Assembly (NCBI GenBank): GCA_963205435.1
Contig: CAUJIV010000047.1
Coordinates: 1 to 32,643 of the forward strand
DNA: 32,643 nt
DNA from: Pseudomonadota bacterium
Lineage (GTDB): Bacteria; Pseudomonadota; Gammaproteobacteria; Burkholderiales; Rhodocyclaceae
Direction: 5' to 3'
This document shows positions 9,078 through 17,451 of the stretch, in pieces (within the stretch, counting starts at the first letter, position 1; each line of letters opens with the position of its first letter). The translations under genes and the position numbers were made by a program. The notes under the pieces were generated by a model that worked only from the letters and a program-made list of their open reading frames with translations, was not told the origin of the DNA and ran no database searches.

Positions 9078-11368
9078 GATTGCCCCCTCTTCACGTGCTC
9101 GATGCGCGGCGGCTCCGCGCCGGCCGCATCGGCATCGACATTGCGCGCCTGCGCCTGGTAGAGGCGGAAGTAGGCGCCCTCGCGCGCCATCAGCGCGTCG
9201 TGGCTGCCGACCTCGACGATGCGGCCGCGCTCCATCACCACCAGTCGGTCGGCCTTGCGCAGCGTCGACAGGCGGTGGGCGATGGCGATGGTGGTGCGCC
9301 CGCGCACCAGGTTGTCGAGCGCCTTCTGGATCTCGCGCTCCGTCTCGGTGTCCACCGAGGAGGTCGCCTCGTCGAGGATCAGGATGCGCGGGTCGATGAG
9401 CAGGGCGCGGGCGATCGAAATGCGCTGGCGCTCGCCGCCGGAGAGCCCCTGGCCGCGCTCGCCGACCAGCGAATCGTAGCCCTGCGGCAGGCGCAGGATG
9501 AAGTCGTGGGCATGGGCGGCGCGGGCGGCGGCGACGATCTCCTCGCGCGTGGCGTCCGGCTTGCCGTAGGCGATGTTGTCGGCGACGCTGCCGAAGAAGA
9601 GGAAGGGCTCCTGCAGGACCAGGCCGATGTTGCGCCGGTAGTCGGCCAGCGCCAGGGAGCGGATGTCGGCGCCGTCGAGACGGATGGCGCCTTCCGTCAC
9701 GTCGTAGAAGCGGCAGATCAGGTTCACCAGCGTCGTCTTGCCCGAGCCGCTGTGGCCGACCAGGCCGATCATCTCGCCCGGCGCGATGGCGAGGTCGACG
9801 CCGCGCAGGACCGAGCGGTTGCCGTAGCGGAAGGCGACCTCGCGCAGCTCGATGCGGCCGCTGACCTCGCCCAGGCGCAGCGGCCGCGCCGGCTCCGGCA
9901 CGCTGGCGACGTGGTCGAGGATGTCGAACAGGCGCTTGGCGCCGGCGGCGGCGCGCTGCGTCGTCGACACGATGCGGCTCATCGAGTCGAGCCGCGTGTA
10001 GAAGCGCGAGATGTAGGCGAGGAAGGCGGTCAGCACGCCGACCGTGATGCGGTCGCGCGACACCAGCCAGATGCCGAAGGCCCACACCACCAGCAGGCCG
10101 ATCGCGGTGAGCAGGGTGATGGTCGGCGAGAACAGCGACCAGACGCGGTTCACGCGGTCGTTCACCGCCAGGTTGACGGCGTTGGCGGCGCGGAAGCGTC
10201 GCGTCTCGCGCGCCTCCTGGGCGAAGGCCTTGACGACGCGGATGCCCGGGATGGTGTCGGCCAGCACGTTGGAGATCTCCGACCAGATGCGGTCGGCCTT
10301 CTCGAAGCCGGTGCGCAGGCGGTCGCGCACCAGCTGGATCAGCCAGGCGATGAAGGGCAGCGGCAGCAGCGTCGCCAGCGCCAGCCAGGGGTTGATCGAG
10401 AAGAGGATGGCCGCGGTCATCGCGATCATCAGCACGTCGGTGATGAAGTCGAGCACGTGGATGGAGAGGAACTGGCAGATGCGGTCCGACTCGGAGCCGA
10501 TGCGCGCCATCAGGTCACCGGTGCGCTTGCCGCCGAAATATTCCAGCGACAGCCCCATCAGGTGCTCGAAGGTGACGGTGCGCAGGTCGGAGCCGATGTG
10601 CTCCGCCACCAGCGACAGGATGTAGGTCTTGGCCCAGGACAGGCCCCAGGCCAGCAGCGCCGCGGCGAGCAGGCCGCCGAGCAGCAGCGTGACCAGGGAG
10701 ACATCGATCGGCTGGCCGTTCTGGTACGGGATCAGCACGTCGTCCATCAGCGGCATGGTCAGGTAGGGCGGCACCATCGCCGCCGCCGTCGAGGCCAGCG
10801 TCAGGATGAAGCCCCAGAACAGCGGCCAGCGGTAGGGCCGGGCGAAGCGGCCGAGGCGCAGCAGGGTGCGCGTCGAGGGAGGCGCGTGGATCTGCCGGGC
10901 GCAGGCCGGGCATTCCCCTTCGGCGTCGAGCGGCGCGCCGCACTTCGGGCACCCCTCCTCTTCCGGCGGCTCGGGCGGCCGCCCGCTGAGATGGCTCTGC
11001 AACTGCGCCTCGAAGGCGTCGGCCAGGCGCAAGGCGGCGGGGTTCTGGCCGATGGTGAAGCGCCAGCTGCCCAGCCTCGCCGCCCGATCGAAGAGCTCCA
11101 GGCTGCCGACTCCCGCATGGTCGCGGTGTGACAGCCGCAGGTCCGGCCGGAAGGTCCATTCCTGCCAGCCGGTCCCGTGCGTCGCACGGGCCAGAAGGCG
11201 CCGGCTGGTGACCAGCAGCAGGCCCTCCGCGTAATGCAGTTCGGCATCGAGGTCGAGGCGCAGGCCGGCCGACAGGGATTCCCCTGGCGCCAGCAGGCTT
11301 TCTGCTTCACGGCGCCAGGGCTCGGCCTGGGCCGTATCCGGCTTTTCTGCGTATCTATTTGATTCCAT
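9074..11368 (-). CDS. Cyanophycin-associated ABC transporter (exporter-type half-transporter with N-terminal PH-like and zinc-ribbon region)
   Basis: This 764-residue protein has three parts. Residues 1-130 form a soluble domain with a PH-like look ([35 protein letters not shown]). Residues 140-156 are a zinc ribbon (Cys140, Cys143, Cys153, Cys156). Residues about 180-460 are a type IV exporter membrane domain, and 500-740 an ATPase with Walker A GHSGSGKT (538-545), signature LSGGERQ (642-648), Walker B ILILDE (Asp666, Glu667) and switch His698. All ATPase motifs look intact, so an active homodimer is likely. The gene is divergent from cphA' and coupled to DUF1854, matching loci called cyanophycin metabolism-associated. 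Its cargo is unknown: it may move a precursor or peptide, or act on membranes or granules. No Shine-Dalgarno sequence is obvious before the ATG, and the leader is AT-rich. Confidence 0.9.
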   Translation of the reverse strand: MESNRYAEKPDTAQAEPWRREAESLLAPGESLSAGLRLDLDAELHYAEGLLLVTSRRLLARATHGTGWQEWTFRPDLRLSHRDHAGVGSLELFDRAARLGSWRFTIGQNPAALRLADAFEAQLQSHLSGRPPEPPEEEGCPKCGAPLDAEGECPACARQIHAPPSTRTLLRLGRFARPYRWPLFWGFILTLASTAAAMVPPYLTMPLMDDVLIPYQNGQPIDVSLVTLLLGGLLAAALLAWGLSWAKTYILSLVAEHIGSDLRTVTFEHLMGLSLEYFGGKRTGDLMARIGSESDRICQFLSIHVLDFITDVLMIAMTAAILFSINPWLALATLLPLPFIAWLIQLVRDRLRTGFEKADRIWSEISNVLADTIPGIRVVKAFAQEARETRRFRAANAVNLAVNDRVNRVWSLFSPTITLLTAIGLLVVWAFGIWLVSRDRITVGVLTAFLAYISRFYTRLDSMSRIVSTTQRAAAGAKRLFDILDHVASVPEPARPLRLGEVSGRIELREVAFRYGNRSVLRGVDLAIAPGEMIGLVGHSGSGKTTLVNLICRFYDVTEGAIRLDGADIRSLALADYRRNIGLVLQEPFLFFGSVADNIAYGKPDATREEIVAAARAAHAHDFILRLPQGYDSLVGERGQGLSGGERQRISIARALLIDPRILILDEATSSVDTETEREIQKALDNLVRGRTTIAIAHRLSTLRKADRLVVMERGRIVEVGSHDALMAREGAYFRLYQAQARNVDADAAGAEPPRIEHVKRGQS

Positions 11369-11589
11369 GCAAATATTTTATTTGTCCCACTCGTCGGATG
11401 AAGTTTGGCTGCCGATCGGGGCGCACTGCGGTTTCCTGCGGGACTTCCTTAACGAGGCAAGGACGCCCGGGAAGACAAGAGTGCAGAAGATTTTTTCAGG
11501 GCAGGTAAACCTAAACGCGGAAGCCTCGTTATTTGCCACAGCATGACACACAACTCGACCGGACAAGCGTTCCGGCGCCACGACCCAAG
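11369..11589. promoter_or_regulatory. Divergent control region of the cyanophycin locus
   Basis: This 221-bp region separates the leftward ABC-DUF1854 pair from the rightward cphA'-cphA pair (164 bp if cphA' starts at TTG 11533). It is more AT-rich than the surroundings, especially at 11370-11384 and 11483-11520. TAACGAGGC (11450-11458) recurs in inverted orientation as GCCTCGTTA (11523-11531), 64 bp apart. I find no convincing -35/-10 pair and no recognisable ArgR or Ntr-type site. The location implies coordinated control of both arms. Confidence 0.4.
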
Positions 11590-13803
11590 GTGAAGTTCAA
11601 GGATATCGCGTTTCTTCGCATCACCCCGCTGCGCGGCCCCAGCATGTGGACCTATCGCCCGATCATCGAGGCCTGGGTCGACATCGGCGAACTGGAAGAC
11701 TGGCCGTCGAACCGCATACCCGGCTTCTACGAGCGGCTGTCGAGCTGGCTGCCCTCGCTGATCGAGCACCGCTGCAGCGAAGGCGAGCGCGGTGGCTTCC
11801 TGCAGCGCCTGCGCGAAGGCACCTGGGCCGCCCACATACTCGAGCATGTCACCCTCGAGCTGCAGAACCTCGCCGGCCAGCGCACCGGCTTCGGCAAGGC
11901 GCGCCAGACTTCCCGGCCCGGCGTGTACAAGGTCGTTGTGCGATCACGACAGGAGGAGGTCACCCGCGCCTGCCTCGCCGCCGCGCGCGACCTCGTCATG
12001 GCCGCCATCAACGACACCGGCTACGATGTGCCGGGCGCCGTCGAGCGGCTGCGCGCGCTGGCCGACAAGGTCTGCCTCGGCCCCAGCACCGCCAGCATCG
12101 TCGAGGGTGCGGTCGCGCGCGGCATTCCGTTCATCCGGCTCAACGAAGGCAACCTCGTCCAGCTCGGCCACGGCGCCCGCCAGCGCCGCATCTGGACCGC
12201 CGAAACCGACGCCACCTCGGCCATCGCCGAGAGCATCTCGCGCGACAAGGACCTGACCAAGAGCCTGCTCGCCTCCTGCGGCCTGCCGATACCGGCCGGC
12301 CGCGTCGCCCGCGATCCGGAGGATGCCTGGGCTGCCGCCCAGGAGATCGGCACTCCCGTGGCGGTCAAGCCGACCGACGCCAATCACGCCCGCGGCGTCT
12401 CCCTCGAACTGAGCGAGCGCGGCCAGATCGAGGCCGCCTGGCATGTCGCCCGGCAGGAAGGCAGCGAAGTCATGGTCGAGCGCTATGTTCCAGGCATCGA
12501 GAACCGCCTGCTGGTGGTCGGCGGCCGCGTCGTCGCCGCCTCGCGCGGCCAGATCTCCCAAGTGGTCGGCGACGGCAAGTCGCGGATCACCGAGCTGATC
12601 GACAGGCAGATCAATTCCGATCCGCGCTGCGGCGAGGACGAATCCTTCCCTCTCGAGCCGGTGCTGCTCGAGCGCGAGCCGGTCATCGTGCTGGAACTGC
12701 AACGCCAGGGCTACACCGGCGACTCCGTGCCGCCGGCGGGCAGGAAGGTCCTGCTGCGCCGCTACGGCCAGCTGGCCGACGACGTGACCGACGAAGTGCA
12801 TCCGGAAACGGCTCAGGCCGCCGTCCTCGCCGCCCGCGTCGTCGGCCTGGACATCGCCGGAATCGACATCGTCGTCGAGGACATCGCGCGCCCGCTGGAG
12901 GAGCAACGCGGCGCCATCGTCGAGGTGAACGCCGGCCCCGGCCTGCTGATGCACCTGAAGCCGGCGAGCGGCAAGCCGCGCCCGGTCGGCCAGGCCATCG
13001 TCGACAGCCTGTTTCCCGCCGATGACGACGGCCGCATACCGATCGTCGGCGTCGCCGGTGCGCAGGGCGCCAGCCTCGTCGCCCGCCTGGTCGCCTGGCT
13101 CCTGCAGTTGGGCGGCAGGCACGTCGGACTGGCCTGCCGCGAGGGATTGTTTCTCGACAAACGCCAGGTCGACGGCCGCGACAGCGCCAACTGGGCGGCC
13201 GGCCAGCGCCTGCTCATCAACCGTGCGGTGGACGCCGCCGTGATCGAGAACGCAGCCGCCACCATCCTCGGCGAGGGCCTTGCCTACGATCGCTGCCTGG
13301 TCGGCATCGTGACGGACAGCCGCGGCGCCGAGATGCTCGGCGACTTCGACATCCACAACGAGGACCAGCTCTTCCACGTCCTGCGCACCCAGGTGGATGT
13401 CGTTTTGCCCGAAGGCGCCGCCGTCCTCAACGCCGCCGACTCCCAGGTGGTTCGCATGGCCGGGTTGAGCGACGGCGAGGTGATCTTCTACGGCCTCTGC
13501 GCCGACCTGCCCGCCATCGCCGAGCACCGCGCCAGGGGCGGCCGCGCCCTCTTCCTGCGCGACGGCCGCATCATGCTGGCGACCGGCGCCGTCGAGGGAC
13601 CCTTTCTCGAGCTGCCGCTGTCGGCCATGAGCGCCGGCGCCGTGGACGGCGAGCGCGCTGCCAGCCTGCTGGCTGCGGTCGGCGCGGCCATGGCGCTCGG
13701 CATTCCGGTCGAGACGATCCGCGTCGGCATCGACACCTTCGAGCAGGGCGGCAACGGCAAGCGCGCTTCCGGCAGCCGGCCGCGCCGCGTGGCGAACAAC
13801 TGA
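11590..13803 (+). CDS. cphA': Cyanophycin synthetase paralogue CphA' (short, degenerate M domain)
   Basis: The product has 737 residues from GTG 11590, which gives the family start (MKFKDIAFLRITPLRGP). TTG 11533 is an in-frame alternative with a better Shine-Dalgarno sequence (GGAAG). The N domain (1-160) contains HILEH (82-86), an HxxEH metal-site motif. The ATP-grasp domain (215-475) keeps Lys260, Glu297 and the metal-binding Glu445/Asn447, but its glycine-rich loop reads DANHARG where the paralogue has DGNQGKG, and GPGLR has become GPGLL. The Mur-ligase-like domain is degenerate: GAQGASL (490-496) replaces GTNGKTT, and IENAAAT and RGAEMLG replace FETARGG and GEGDHLG. The Mur C-terminal domain is missing. 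The architecture recalls the short CphA2 enzymes of cyanobacteria, which join preformed beta-Asp-Arg dipeptides, but actual activity is uncertain. It is co-transcribed with cphA, 31 bp downstream. Confidence 0.88.
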   Translation: MKFKDIAFLRITPLRGPSMWTYRPIIEAWVDIGELEDWPSNRIPGFYERLSSWLPSLIEHRCSEGERGGFLQRLREGTWAAHILEHVTLELQNLAGQRTGFGKARQTSRPGVYKVVVRSRQEEVTRACLAAARDLVMAAINDTGYDVPGAVERLRALADKVCLGPSTASIVEGAVARGIPFIRLNEGNLVQLGHGARQRRIWTAETDATSAIAESISRDKDLTKSLLASCGLPIPAGRVARDPEDAWAAAQEIGTPVAVKPTDANHARGVSLELSERGQIEAAWHVARQEGSEVMVERYVPGIENRLLVVGGRVVAASRGQISQVVGDGKSRITELIDRQINSDPRCGEDESFPLEPVLLEREPVIVLELQRQGYTGDSVPPAGRKVLLRRYGQLADDVTDEVHPETAQAAVLAARVVGLDIAGIDIVVEDIARPLEEQRGAIVEVNAGPGLLMHLKPASGKPRPVGQAIVDSLFPADDDGRIPIVGVAGAQGASLVARLVAWLLQLGGRHVGLACREGLFLDKRQVDGRDSANWAAGQRLLINRAVDAAVIENAAATILGEGLAYDRCLVGIVTDSRGAEMLGDFDIHNEDQLFHVLRTQVDVVLPEGAAVLNAADSQVVRMAGLSDGEVIFYGLCADLPAIAEHRARGGRALFLRDGRIMLATGAVEGPFLELPLSAMSAGAVDGERAASLLAAVGAAMALGIPVETIRVGIDTFEQGGNGKRASGSRPRRVANN

Positions 13804-13834
13804 ACGCACCGACTTTTCCCCCAGGAACTCCATC

Positions 13835-16474
13835 ATGGAAATCACGAGAATCCGCGCCCTGCGCGGGCCCAATCTGTGGAGCCGCCAGACCGCCATCGAG
13901 GCGGTGGTTCGTTGCGAGGGCGCCGAATGCGCCCTCGACGCGCTGCCCGGCTTCGAGGACCGCCTGCGCGCGCGCTTCCCGAACGTCGGGCCGATGCGGC
14001 CGATCGGCCACGAGGGGGAGATTTCACTGGCCCATGCCCTCGCCTATGCCGCCCTCGGCCTGCAGGCCCAGGCCGGCTGCCCGGTCAGCTTCGTCCGCGT
14101 CACGCAGACCGTCGAGCACTGCGTCTTCCAGGTCGCCGTCGAATACTCCGACGAGGAGGTGGGCCGCCTCGCCGTCGATCTCGCCGAGCAGCTTTGCCTG
14201 AGCGCCCTCGAGGACAGCGACTTCGACCTTGCCGATGCGCTGAACCGCCTGCGCGACCTCGACGAAGAGGTGCGCCTCGGTCCCAGCACCGGCGCCATCG
14301 TCCAGGCCGCCATCGCGCGCGGCATCCCCTTTCGCCGACTGACCAGCGGCAGCCTGGTGCAATTCGGCTGGGGTTCCAGGCAGCGCCGCATCCAGGCCGC
14401 CGAGATCGATCGCACCGGCGCCATCGCCGAAACCATCGCCCAGGACAAGCAGCTCACCAAGCGCCTGCTCGAAGCCGCCGGCGTGCCGGTGCCGCAGGGC
14501 CGCACGGTGATCGACGCCGAGGATGCCTGGGCTGCCCTGCAGGAGATCGGCAGCGCCGTGGTGGTCAAGCCGCAAGACGGCAACCAGGGCAAGGGCGTCA
14601 CGGTCAATGTCGACACGCGCGAGGGACTGGAGGCCGCCTTCGCCACCGCCGCGGCCTACGGCTCGGCGGTGATGGTCGAGCGCTTCGTGCCGGGCCACGA
14701 CTTCCGTCTGCTGGTCGTCGGCGACCGTCTCGTCGCGGCGGCCCGGCGCGACCCGCCGCACGTCATCGGCGACGGCGTGCGCAGCGTGCGCCAGCTGGTC
14801 GACGAGACGAACAGCGACCCGCGCCGCGGCAGCGGCCACGCCACCTCGCTCACGCGCATCCGCTTCGACGACATCGCCCTGGCGCGCCTCGCGCTGCAGG
14901 GCCTCGACGCCGACTCCGTGCCGGCGCAGGGCACCCGCATCGTCCTGCGCAACAACGCCAACCTGTCCACCGGCGGCAGCGCCACCGACGTCACCGACGA
15001 GGTGCATCCCGAGCTGGCAGCGCGCGCCGTCGCCGCGGCGCGGATGATCGGCCTCGACATCGCCGGCATCGACATCGTCTGCGAGACGATGCAGAAGCCC
15101 CTCGAGGAACAGGGCGGCGCCGTCGTCGAAATCAACGCCGCGCCGGGGCTGCGCATGCACCTGTCGCCGTCCTTCGGCAAGGGCCGCGCGGTCGGCGAGG
15201 CGGTGATCGCCGATCTCTTCCCCGAGGGCGACGACGGGCGCATCCCGGTGGTGGCGGTGACCGGCACCAACGGCAAGACCACCACCGTGCGCCTGATCGC
15301 CCACCTGCTTTCCGCCAGCGGCCTGCGCACCGGCATGACCTGCACCGACGGCGTCTATGTCGGCGAGCGCCGCATCGACAGCGGCGACTGCAGCGGCCCG
15401 AAGAGCGCACGCAGCGTGCTGATGCACCCGGAGGTCGACGCCGCCGTCTTCGAGACCGCGCGCGGCGGGCTGCTGCGCGAGGGCCTCGCCTTCGACCGCT
15501 GCCAGGTGGCGGTGGTCACCAACATCGGCGAGGGCGACCACCTCGGCCTGAACTACATCACCACGGTGGAGGACCTCGCCGTGCTGAAGCGCGTCATCGT
15601 GCAGAACGTCGCGTCCGACGGCATGGCGGTGCTCAACGCCGCCGATCCGATCGTCGCCCGCATGGCGGACAGCTGCCCCGGCGCGGTGACCTTCTTCGCC
15701 GCCGATCGCCGCCATCCGGTGATGGCGACGCACAACGCCAAGGGCGGCCGCGTCGTCTTCATCGACGGCAACGCCATCGTCTGCGCCGAAGGCGGCGCCC
15801 TCGTACGGCGCATCCCGCTCGACGGCGTGCCGCTCACGCGCCAGGGCACCATCCGCTTCCAGGTGGAGAACGCCATGGCAGCGGTCGCCGCCGCCTGGGC
15901 ACTTCGCCTCGACTGGGCCGCCGTGACGGCGGCGCTCGGCAGTTTCGCCAGCGATGCCGGGACGGCGCCGGGCCGCTTCAACGTCTTCAGTTACCGCGGT
16001 GCCACCCTGATCGCCGACTATGGCCACAACCCGGACGCCATCCAGGCGCTGGTGCGCGCCGTCGATGCCATGCCGGCGCAGCGGCGCTCGATCGTCATCA
16101 GCGGCGCCGGTGACCGGCGCGACAGGGACCTGCGCCGCCAGACCGAGATCCTCGGCGACGCCTTCGACGAGGTGATCCTCTACCAGGACCAGTGCCAGCG
16201 CGGTCGCGCCGACGGCGAGGTGCTGGTCCTGCTGCGCGAGGGGCTCGCCCACGCCAGGCGCGCCACCACGGTGGAGGAGATCCACGGCGAATTCCTCGCC
16301 ATCGACACGGCCCTTGCGCGCATCCGGCCGGGCGACCTCTGCCTGATCCTCATCGACCAGGTCGAGGAAGCGCTGGCGCACATCGCCCGGCGGCTGGCCG
16401 AAGCGCCGATCGGGCAGCTCCTGCGGGCCACGCAGACGGAGGCAGAACCGCAGCGCTGGCTGGCCAGCGCCTGA
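13835..16474 (+). CDS. cphA: Cyanophycin synthetase
   Basis: Makes cyanophycin, a poly-aspartate chain with arginine side chains used as a nitrogen store, adding Asp and then Arg with one ATP each in the cytoplasm. The 879-residue product has the normal full length. N domain: 1-165. ATP-grasp (G) domain: about 200-465, with VVVKPQDGNQGKGV (242-255), VMVERFVPG, and VVEINAAPGLRMHL carrying the metal-binding Glu and Asn. Mur-ligase-like (M) domain: from about 470, with an intact P-loop GTNGKTT (477-483), FETARGG (539-545), GEGDHLG, and the C-terminal lobe with DYGHNPDA and GAGDRRDRD. In the N domain the position matching HILEH of the paralogue reads HALAY, so the HxxEH motif is lost. ATG 13835 is preceded by AGGA. 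No cyanophycinase gene lies in the window. Confidence 0.96.
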   Translation: MEITRIRALRGPNLWSRQTAIEAVVRCEGAECALDALPGFEDRLRARFPNVGPMRPIGHEGEISLAHALAYAALGLQAQAGCPVSFVRVTQTVEHCVFQVAVEYSDEEVGRLAVDLAEQLCLSALEDSDFDLADALNRLRDLDEEVRLGPSTGAIVQAAIARGIPFRRLTSGSLVQFGWGSRQRRIQAAEIDRTGAIAETIAQDKQLTKRLLEAAGVPVPQGRTVIDAEDAWAALQEIGSAVVVKPQDGNQGKGVTVNVDTREGLEAAFATAAAYGSAVMVERFVPGHDFRLLVVGDRLVAAARRDPPHVIGDGVRSVRQLVDETNSDPRRGSGHATSLTRIRFDDIALARLALQGLDADSVPAQGTRIVLRNNANLSTGGSATDVTDEVHPELAARAVAAARMIGLDIAGIDIVCETMQKPLEEQGGAVVEINAAPGLRMHLSPSFGKGRAVGEAVIADLFPEGDDGRIPVVAVTGTNGKTTTVRLIAHLLSASGLRTGMTCTDGVYVGERRIDSGDCSGPKSARSVLMHPEVDAAVFETARGGLLREGLAFDRCQVAVVTNIGEGDHLGLNYITTVEDLAVLKRVIVQNVASDGMAVLNAADPIVARMADSCPGAVTFFAADRRHPVMATHNAKGGRVVFIDGNAIVCAEGGALVRRIPLDGVPLTRQGTIRFQVENAMAAVAAAWALRLDWAAVTAALGSFASDAGTAPGRFNVFSYRGATLIADYGHNPDAIQALVRAVDAMPAQRRSIVISGAGDRRDRDLRRQTEILGDAFDEVILYQDQCQRGRADGEVLVLLREGLAHARRATTVEEIHGEFLAIDTALARIRPGDLCLILIDQVEEALAHIARRLAEAPIGQLLRATQTEAEPQRWLASA

Positions 16475-16488
16475 GAATCCCGCGGCGC

Positions 16489-16520
16489 CGCGCGCCGAGA
16501 CCTGCCTTGGGCGGCGCGCG
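16489..16520 (+). terminator. GC-rich hairpin after cphA
   Basis: CGCGCGCC (16489-16496) and GGCGCGCG (16513-16520) form a perfect 8-bp stem with a 16-nt loop, starting 14 bp after the cphA stop. No T run follows, so termination here would need Rho or the hairpin may only protect the 3' end. Confidence 0.35.
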
Positions 16521-16614
16521 ACGCCAAGCCCCTGCCCGCCCTGCCGCAACGCGCGCAGCGCCGTCCCTGCCCGGCAGCATCCGTGCTGCGTCGTGCCAGC
16601 GGTAGAATGCGGCC

Positions 16615-17430
16615 ATGCATTTCCGCATTGTTCCCGGCTTCATCCTCGCCCTCTTCCTCTCTGCCGGCCTCGCCGCGACGGCGGCCGCGGAAGGCGTCGC
16701 CGTCGGCAAGCCCTCGGCGGTGCGCAAGCTGGTGCCGGCCGAAAGCCTCGAGCAGCAGGCGGCGCAGGAATTCTCCCAGCTCAAGCGCGAGGCCGCCGCG
16801 AAGAAGGCGCTGGCGCCGGACGACCATCCGCAGGCGCGGCGGCTGCGCCTGATCGCCGGCCGCATCATCCCCTTCGCCGGCCGCTTCAACCCTCGAGCGC
16901 AGCAGTGGCAATGGGAAGTCGTCCTGATCGGCTCGAAGGAGGTGAATGCCTTCTGCATGCCGGGCGGCAAGATCGCCGTGTATACCGGGCTGTTGCTCGG
17001 CCTGCAGCTGAGCGACGACGAAACGGCGGTGGTGCTCGGCCACGAGATCGCCCACGCCCTGCGCGAGCACGCGCGCGAGCGCATCGCCAAGGGTGAGCTG
17101 ACGCGGCTCGGCGCCAGCCTGCTCGGCGAGTTCGTCGGGCGCGGCAAGTATTCCGGTCTGTTCGACATGGGCGGCCAGCTGATGACCCTGAAGTTCTCGC
17201 GCGACGACGAGAGCGAGGCCGACACTGTCGGCCTCGAGCTGGCGGCGCGCGCCGGCTACGATCCGCGCGCCGGCGTCTCGCTCTGGCAGAAAATGGCGGC
17301 GAGCAGCAAGGGCGCGCCGCCGCAATGGCTGTCCACCCACCCTTCCGGCAAGAACCGCATCGAGGAAATTCAGCGGCACCTGCCCGAGGTGATGCCGCTC
17401 TACGAGCAGGCCCGGACGCGCCTGCATTGA
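16615..17430 (+). CDS. M48-family zinc metallopeptidase, exported
   Basis: This 271-residue protein has a Sec signal peptide (residues 1-25, ending ATAAA before EGV) and an M48 peptidase domain. It has the zinc motif HEIAH (143-147), the third ligand in RDDESEAD (Glu199), and the preceding NAFCMPGGKIAVYTGLL segment typical of this group. Unlike BepA it has no TPR extension, so it resembles the shorter YcaL/LoiP type of periplasmic proteases, which act in outer-membrane protein quality control. A C-terminal THPSGKNRIEEI segment is characteristic. The cysteine lies outside a lipobox, so it is probably soluble. A TAGAAT -10-like box lies 11-16 bp before the ATG. It converges on the LysR gene with a 21-bp gap. 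Confidence 0.9.
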   Translation: MHFRIVPGFILALFLSAGLAATAAAEGVAVGKPSAVRKLVPAESLEQQAAQEFSQLKREAAAKKALAPDDHPQARRLRLIAGRIIPFAGRFNPRAQQWQWEVVLIGSKEVNAFCMPGGKIAVYTGLLLGLQLSDDETAVVLGHEIAHALREHARERIAKGELTRLGASLLGEFVGRGKYSGLFDMGGQLMTLKFSRDDESEADTVGLELAARAGYDPRAGVSLWQKMAASSKGAPPQWLSTHPSGKNRIEEIQRHLPEVMPLYEQARTRLH

Positions 17431-17451
17431 TGCTCCCGTGCGGGCCGCCGC

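Noticed and set aside
8610..10085. Long N-terminal extension of the DUF1854 frame
   Set aside because: It lies inside the ABC transporter gene in another frame, and family homology begins at the ATG at 9077.
11533..11589. TTG start of cphA' adding 19 residues
   Set aside because: It has a fair Shine-Dalgarno sequence, but the added residues are not conserved and GTG 11590 matches the family start. Kept as an alternative only.
16453..16470. Perfect 8-bp hairpin at the end of cphA
   Set aside because: It lies wholly within coding sequence (TRWLASA region), has no T run, and such stems are expected by chance in GC-rich DNA.
14024..16549. Long minus-strand open frame opposite cphA (and a similar one at 11944-13896 opposite cphA')
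   Set aside because: Shadow frames of well-conserved genes; composition typical of antisense GC-rich DNA, no recognisable domain.
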